In this document: one piece after another, positions 17,991 to 23,430 of the stretch
Position numbering within the stretch: position 1 is the first letter of the stretch
Layout: each line of letters starts with the position of its first letter
Assembly (NCBI GenBank): GCA_004151065.3
Contig: NWUY0300024445.1
Span: 5,124-28,553 of the forward strand
Source of the DNA: Larix sibirica
Lineage: Eukaryota > Streptophyta > Pinopsida > Pinales > Pinaceae
DNA: 23,430 nt
Direction of reading: 5' to 3'
Notes under the pieces: generated by a model
Told to the model about the DNA's origin: nothing
The model's database searches: none
What the model saw: the letters and a program-made list of their open reading frames with translations, nothing else
Program-made: the position numbers and the translations under genes

Positions 17991-18700
17991 TCAAATTTGG
18001 GATGATCCCATGAAAATTCTAGCTTTGGTCAAGTTGGTTGGTGTAGGACCTTTACTAATGGATGCAATATTCTTTACGTCTACTCTCAACTCTCCTCCAC
18101 CGAACATATGTTCTAAATAATCCAATGACTCCTTTCTAAACTAGCATATTTTGAGGTTGGAAATCAATCGGTTCTTCATTAAGGTCTCCAACACGTGTGT
18201 CACATGTGAAAGGTGCTATTTCCAAGTGTTGCTAAATATTATTATGTCATCTAGATATACTATCAAAAATGAATCAATAAAGGGGCATAGCACTTCATTC
18301 ATTAATCTCATGAAATTTGCAGGCACATTACATAAAACAAAGGCATCACTAATGATTCATACAAACACTTCCTAGTTTTGAACATTTTCTTCCACACATA
18401 TTTTCTGTTGATCCCCACTTGATGATATCCTAACTTGAGGTCCGGTGTGGTAAAGAACCTAGATTCCTACAATTGATCCCATTATTCATCAATTTGTGGA
18501 AAAGCATATTTTTCCTCGATAGTGATCCTCTTTATGGCTCAATAGTCAATGTGCATTCTCCATCTCTCATCCTTCTTTGGTACTATGATGATTGTTGAAC
18601 CACATGATGATGTACTGGGTATGATTACTCCTTGCTCTAACATCTTTTATATTTGTTTCTTCACTTTATTTTCTTGAATAATGGATTGTCTATACAGTCC
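17991..18700 (-). pseudogene. Gypsy reverse transcriptase domain
   Basis: Running down from about 18700: MLEQGVIIPSTSSCGSTIII, VPKKDERWRMHIDY, AFPQIDE, DLKLGYHQVGINRKYVWKKM, FKTRKCLYESLVMP, and the active-site motif YLDD (codons at 18246-18257) followed by IIIFS. The YLDD box is intact on the sequence, although stops and frameshifts break the reading frame on both sides. Just upstream, RGLPPK and GLYRQSII match the linker that precedes gypsy RT. Confidence 0.9.
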
Positions 18701-19079
18701 AATATTAGGAAATGGTGATTTCAACAACAATTGAAATTCATTCTTTACTTCTCATTTGGGTGGTAGTCCCCGAGGCTCTTGAAGCACATACTTAATTCAA
18801 TAAACTATTTTAGTTGTTGATGCTACTTTCCATTGCATCCACTTAAGGATGACTCCATCACCACTTCACTAACTTCTCCCTACTTCTTTCCTCCTCCCAG
18901 GAACTACAAAACAAATTTATTTGTGATGCCTATGATTCTACTGTGTGATGAGTGTTGATCAAAGAAATTTTTGCTATGTCCTTGTGCGCATTTATGGCAT
19001 ATGATTTCCCATATTTAATAGTCATATACTAGTTTTGTCTCCTCCTAAATATTTCATTTCTCAGACAAATATAGGATTT

Positions 19080-19400
19080 CCAATATGACCCCACAAACAT
19101 CCAATGGAACCACATTTGCAACTAATTTGTCCACAAAGTTCCAGTTGATGGAAAACATGAATTTTCATTACTTTTTTACTTTTATCTCCACATCTTGTCT
19201 CACCCGACATAAGGGGTTTGGTTGTGGATGGTCCTCAGTATTTAAGCCAATATTCTCAACCAAGTTCACAAATATCAAGTTTGATTTTGATCTTGGATGA
19301 AACAAGCAATACATTGTACTTTGTCTAGTGTGTATTTTGACATTAAACACCTATGTCATCTCCTTATATTCTTGGTGGATGCAACCAACAATTGCTACTT
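19080..19400 (-). pseudogene. Gypsy aspartic protease region
   Basis: A minus-strand frame at about 19168-19350 reads LFHPRSKSNLIFVNLVENIG and then TEDHPQPNPL. This matches the retroviral-type protease of gypsy elements, whose active site has Asp-Ser/Pro-Gly. Here the triad reads His-Pro-Arg, so the catalytic Asp and Gly are lost. Downstream, PLDVCGVIL-like pieces continue the domain in shifted frames. The protease would cut Gag-Pol. Confidence 0.75.
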
Positions 19401-19535
19401 ATTTTTGAAGAGTATTGCAACTCACCTTTACTTCCAATTATGATGTACTGTCCACTTTTTCCTCAGCATCTACAATGATTAAAGCCTTCTTCTTCTTTTT
19501 CATTTGAAATTTTTGTGGCATTTTCAAGGTTTATT

Positions 19536-20222
19536 TTCCAACAATCCTCCTCCATATGCCCTATCTTTTCACAAGCCTTAAATTGTTTGAAATAAGTTAT
19601 GGAATACTATTTCAATGCCACAATATTGTTTCCATTCCACTTCTTTATGTACTTCCCTTTATTTTGTTCTTTATATTATGCTTTCTTGTGTGTACCAAGT
19701 TTTTTCTTATGCTTGTCTCCCTTAAGATATTGTGCTTCTAGACTAGATTCATCTATTTTCTTACGCCAAAAAACACAAACTAACATCAAATATGTGATAG
19801 TAATGCAACCATGTATTTAATAAACATTTTTGGACTCTTCAAGGATACTCCTAGTTGAACAACTCTCTTCCTAAAATCAGTAGTGAACTCTTTAACCAAT
19901 TGTCCTTTCCTTTTCCTGAACTGGTGCCATACAATTTGTTGATTCTCAACATACCTAATTGGATAGAATTATGCATTTAATATGTATTTGAAGACTTCAT
20001 AATCAGTCATTAGTGGCTTATCATTCTCCAATGGTCTCCTTTCTACATCACTTCCCACCATGCCAAAGTATGGTCTTCAAGCTTTAATCGAGCAAATGAG
20101 ATTATTTTTCTTCTAGTGACTTTATGTACAATGAAGTATACTTCCATCTATTGTATCAATTGATTCATATTGATGGCATCCACTTCACTTAAATAAGGTT
20201 TTATTTCCACCTTAGCCTCCAC
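19536..20222 (-). pseudogene. Gypsy gag, N-terminally truncated
   Basis: The minus strand encodes EAKVEIKPYLSEVDAINMNQ at the right edge, then FARLKLEDHTLAWWE-like pieces, NDKPLMTDYEVFKYIL, YVENQQIVWHQFRKRKGQLV and KEFTTDFRKRVVQLGVS, the retrotransposon gag core. A zinc knuckle follows at about 19540-19585 (FKACEKIGHMEEDCW), with its first cysteine displaced. Gag would form the particle and package RNA. The N-terminus, primer-binding site and 5' LTR are missing because the sequence ends at the 20222 junction. Confidence 0.85.
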
Positions 20223-20640
20223 ACATCAAAGAAGAAATAGCACAATCCCCACTTTTATGAGTCCCAATTTCGACAATGACTTTACTCTTTATACCTTTTC
20301 TTTTGATATATCTCATGTAGTAGTAATGATGCAAAAAAATTATGAGGGATTTGAAATTCCAGTCTCTTTTACAAGTTATGAATTACAAGGGGGAAACAAA
20401 CAGGCTTTTGCATAATTTAGGGTTGTTAAATATTTTATACCCTACCTATTGAAATCCCACACAAAGGTTATAGTTCTCTACCCCGTAGATAGAATCTTGT
20501 TTGTGCATAAGGACCCCGAAGAAAGAAGAGCACACTAGATGAGTTCCCTTCATGAGTACAACTTAGAGATAAATCCAACAAATATTGCCATAGGGAAAGG
20601 ACTTTGTAATATCGCTATCGATGTCATGGATGTTGAAGAA
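20223..20640 (+). pseudogene. Second gypsy element, RNase H region
   Basis: A plus-strand gypsy element starts abruptly here, inside pol. Pieces in order: HIKEEIAQSP, MSPNFDNDFTLYTFSFDIS, IPVSFTSYELQG, NKQAFA, FRVVKYFIPYLLKSHTKVIV, EERRAH-MSSLHEYNLEINP. This is the RT-RNase H segment of a gypsy lineage different from the minus-strand one. RT proper, protease and gag are absent. Stops and two or more frameshifts are present. Confidence 0.82.
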
Positions 20641-21905
20641 CTTGATCAAGAAGGATCAGAAAATGAGGACATTATAAATAAAGGATAGATCTACTATGTA
20701 CCTACTTAAACAGATTCTTGGTATAGTAAAATGAAGTACTACCTCACTCACGGTAATTCTCCTACACATTTGGAATCGTGCCAAAAGAGAGCTCTAAGAT
20801 TGAAATCCTTTAGCTACCAATTGATAGATAGGATCCTCTTCTGACACAACTATGATGGTGTATTATTAAGGTGCCTAGAAAAAATTGATATAGAGAAGGT
20901 TGTATCGAAGCTGCATGCCATTCTTGCAGGAGGACATTTCATAGGAGATACTATAGTTTATAAAGTTCTCGGAGTTGGTTATTAATAGCTTACATTGTTT
21001 AAATATGCACATGCTTATTTAAAAAAATGTTATGTTTGTAAAAAATATGTAGGAAAGGAAAAGAAACCAACATATCCTCGTAATTCGGTTTTGGTGAAAA
21101 ATCCATTCCAACAATGGGGTCTGGACATCATCAGGAAAATCGATCCCAACTCCTCTCAGTTACAGAAGTACATCTTGATGAAAACATATTACTTTACCAG
21201 ATGGATGGATGTTGTCCCCCTCAATATCGTCAATGATAATCAGGTGGTATCCTTGGAATCCAATATCATTACTAGGCTTGGTGTTCCTAATTCTTTGAAA
21301 ACGTAAAATATTTTTCATCACTGAAACTAAAATAATTTTATTTGGAAAAAGGTAGTACAATCAAGTATGTTTCTAACTATTACCCCAAAGGGAATGGTGT
21401 AGCATAATATACTAACAATAACCTAATATGAATTCTCAAGGAGACCATAGTTGATCATCAGATAAATTGGCACAAGGCCTTACCAAAATCTCTTTCAGAC
21501 AACAACGTAACACCTAAAATTGCACTAGGGAATTCTCCAACTAGCTCATCCCATTAAGGATACCGATTACCCAGGAATGCAAAGAAGAATCGACACTCTC
21601 CTTAAATTGGAAGAGGAGAGGGAAAGGGATAAGAAAAAGTTTACTAAACATCAATAACTAGCCAAATGTTGGTTTGATAAGAATTATGTCAAGAATAAAG
21701 ACTTTCTAGTGGGTGACCTAGTCCTGAAATGGGATAAATCCCATGAAACCAAAGGTAAACATACGAAGTTTCAACAATTGTGGCTTGGTCCATTTTAAAT
21801 TCAAGAAAATATTGTCCAAGGAACTTCGCATCTTAGGACCTTAGAGAGAGAAAAAAAGATCTCCCGGTTAATCGCCAAATATTGAAGAAGTACTTTGCTT
21901 GATCA
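20641..21905 (+). pseudogene. Second gypsy element, integrase
   Basis: After a linker (RALRLKSFSYQLIDRILF, DGVLLRCLEK) the zinc-binding region reads LHAILAGGHFIGDT and C-YVCKKYVG. The longest open piece, 20995-21306, carries the core: NPFQQWGLDIIRKIDPNSSQ (first catalytic Asp), YFTRWMDVVPL and RLGVPNSLKT. The second Asp region, after LKT, is replaced by a stop. Later pieces are YYPKGNG, DHQINWHKALPKSLSDNN, LEEERERDKKKFTKHQ, GDLVLKWDKSHE and KFQQLWLGPF, the C-terminal domain. Pol ends at about 21902. It is inactive. Confidence 0.87.
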
Positions 21906-22647
21906 CTTCATATGATTTAGTTTGAACATATTAGTGTTCATTTTTCATTTTTTCTTTTTTTTTGGACTTATTTTATTTCTAAATTCAGTTTTTCTAATAG
22001 TATTGTTGCTTTTTAATTTAGGTTATTTTCCTATGTTTTGTTAATAAATTCCATTTCATATTGAAATTGGACACTTTGGTTGTTTATTTTCTATCAATCA
22101 AATTGTCATGTTGGTTTGATTTTGGTTATAAAAATTTTTCAATCTTAAAAAATATTTTAATCTTTACCATGAGAATTAGAGTCCTCTGATATGGGAAATA
22201 AAGACCTACTTTGTCCATTCTTTCTTATTAAAATTGGGAAACCTAGGGCTAATAATGAGACCTTGGGATGTACATATCATACAAGTCCTAATGACTAAAT
22301 TGATGTTATACAACTACGAAATTATTACAAATTCAAATTCAAACATGAGGTACTCTTCTCCATGGTGGTACTCTTAAAAAATATTAAGGGGATTACACAA
22401 AGGACATACATATGCTTGTGTCTAGGAGTCTTCTAGAGATTCTTTGAAAGCTGCACCCACTACACACATGAACATGATGATTCTACTATGACTTTAGGTA
22501 TTTCACCCACGAGTATGTATGGAAATGCTAACAAATCAAAGTGACTCTTAACACCATCCCATTCCTTTAAGAGGCTTATGAATATGCTCCCCCATCTATC
22601 AAAATGAAAATAAGAACATAAGAAATATATCAAAAGAGAAATTCAAA

Positions 22648-22667
22648 ATATATATATATATATATAT
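22648..22667. repeat. AT dinucleotide microsatellite
   Basis: About ten uninterrupted AT units lie between AAATTCAAA and TTATTCTC. This is a simple repeat in AT-rich flanking DNA. Confidence 0.9.
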
Positions 22668-23404
22668 TATTCTCAATTGTTCAGGACAAGAGAATTTAAG
22701 TAAAAGGTGTTCTAAGAGGAAAGTGTATCGAGGCTATGGACACCTGCGAGAAATAGAACCATGCCCATGGTGTTATAGATGATGACCACATATTAGTGTT
22801 TTTGATACTGTAAATTGTTCCCCTTGGTGTTGGGCCTGAGCAAAGCATGTGTATGAAGAGGCCAGATAAGTGAACCTCATAATTTGGCTTGTAGAGAATA
22901 ATTAGAATATTACCTTAAGATGACTATTTATTGTTATTATCTTTCTAAAGAAAAAATATTATGATGTGGAACCCATGAACGAAGGGGAAACCAAATTTTG
23001 CATGAGACTTTATCTTATATAATTTGATGTTTGATACTTTACAAGTATTCCTAAAAAATGTAGAGACAACTAGTTTGTCCCATGTGTCACCATTTATTGT
23101 GCCCACAACAACTCCCATTAGATGGTGCTCCTTGAGAAGGAGAAAACTCTAATGGTCTTCCCTAATTGAGACAAACAAGATTTGTTCCTTAAATATGCAG
23201 AATAATTCAGTAGTTGAATATCCAATTCAAGTAGGACAATATGTTATACTCCATAGAGGAGAGTAAATATAATAAAAGCATGAAATGTCATATATGAGAT
23301 GATATATAATGACCATGTTGTGGTATACTTGTAGCATTGACTGGTCACCATGGTAAGTCACGTCCTTTCTATAGGCCATGTCTTTTAGATGAGATGTGTC
23401 CTTT

Positions 23405-23430
23405 CATTAATCATTAATCATTAATTATTA
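23405..23430. repeat. CATTAAT heptamer, three copies at the edge
   Basis: CATTAAT occurs three times in a row (23405, 23412, 23419) and is followed by TATTA at the end of the window. The array may continue beyond it. Confidence 0.7.

Larger units (their letters stand above)
21906..23430. other. AT-rich 3' flank, possible LTR, unassigned
   Basis: A 3' LTR of the plus-strand gypsy would be expected soon after 21905. The T-rich tract at 21935-21962 and the AT-rich sequence after it may belong to it, but there is no second copy to compare. No coding signal was recognised up to the window end. Confidence 0.4.

Noticed and set aside
18151-18375. 74-codon plus-strand open frame
   Set aside because: It is antisense to the gypsy reverse transcriptase, including its YLDD box, which explains the region fully.

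Overview
The window reads as nuclear DNA of a seed plant with a large, repeat-filled genome. A conifer-like gymnosperm is my best guess, because the repeats are old and deeply nested, the DNA is AT-rich, and broken gene fragments lie between retroelements. That is inference; nothing in the window proves the species. I see no intact protein-coding gene, no rRNA or tRNA gene, and no CRISPR array or bacterial feature.

Layout. Positions 1-4973 are AT-rich intergenic DNA. They hold a 74-bp tandem duplication, a weak PPR-like fragment (minus strand, about 1290-1500) bracketed by 22-bp direct repeats, a 60-bp minisatellite (2673-2970), a broken mTERF gene fragment (minus, about 3575-3899), and the 5' end of a HOTHEAD-like GMC oxidoreductase gene with its first intron (4622-4973). 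From about 4974 to 20222 lies a degenerate Ty3/gypsy retrotransposon on the minus strand. Its order is gag, protease, RT, RNase H and integrase, with the 3' end to the left. A plant L1-type LINE on the plus strand (6669-16973) splits its integrase core, and a 15-bp target-site duplication (6654-6668 and 16974-16988) flanks the LINE. The LINE carries ORF1 (DUF4283 plus zinc knuckle), ORF2 (endonuclease, RT, zf-RVT, RNase H) and an unexpected third reading frame predicted to be coiled-coil (16082-16678). The LINE's RT region is itself interrupted by about 3.5 kb of unclassified DNA (about 10500-14000) that carries 111-bp direct repeats near both ends. At 20222/20223 the minus-strand gypsy gag abuts head to head a second gypsy element on the plus strand (20223-21905: RNase H and integrase). 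The rest, to 23430, is AT-rich and unassigned.

Insertion order read from the structure: the minus-strand gypsy came first, then the LINE, then the 3.5-kb insert. All elements carry stops, frameshifts or lost catalytic residues and look immobile. I found no convincing new biological system. The most unusual items are the coiled-coil frame carried inside the LINE, the exact three-layer nesting, the reciprocally truncated gypsy-gypsy junction, and the gene-fragment cluster at the left.
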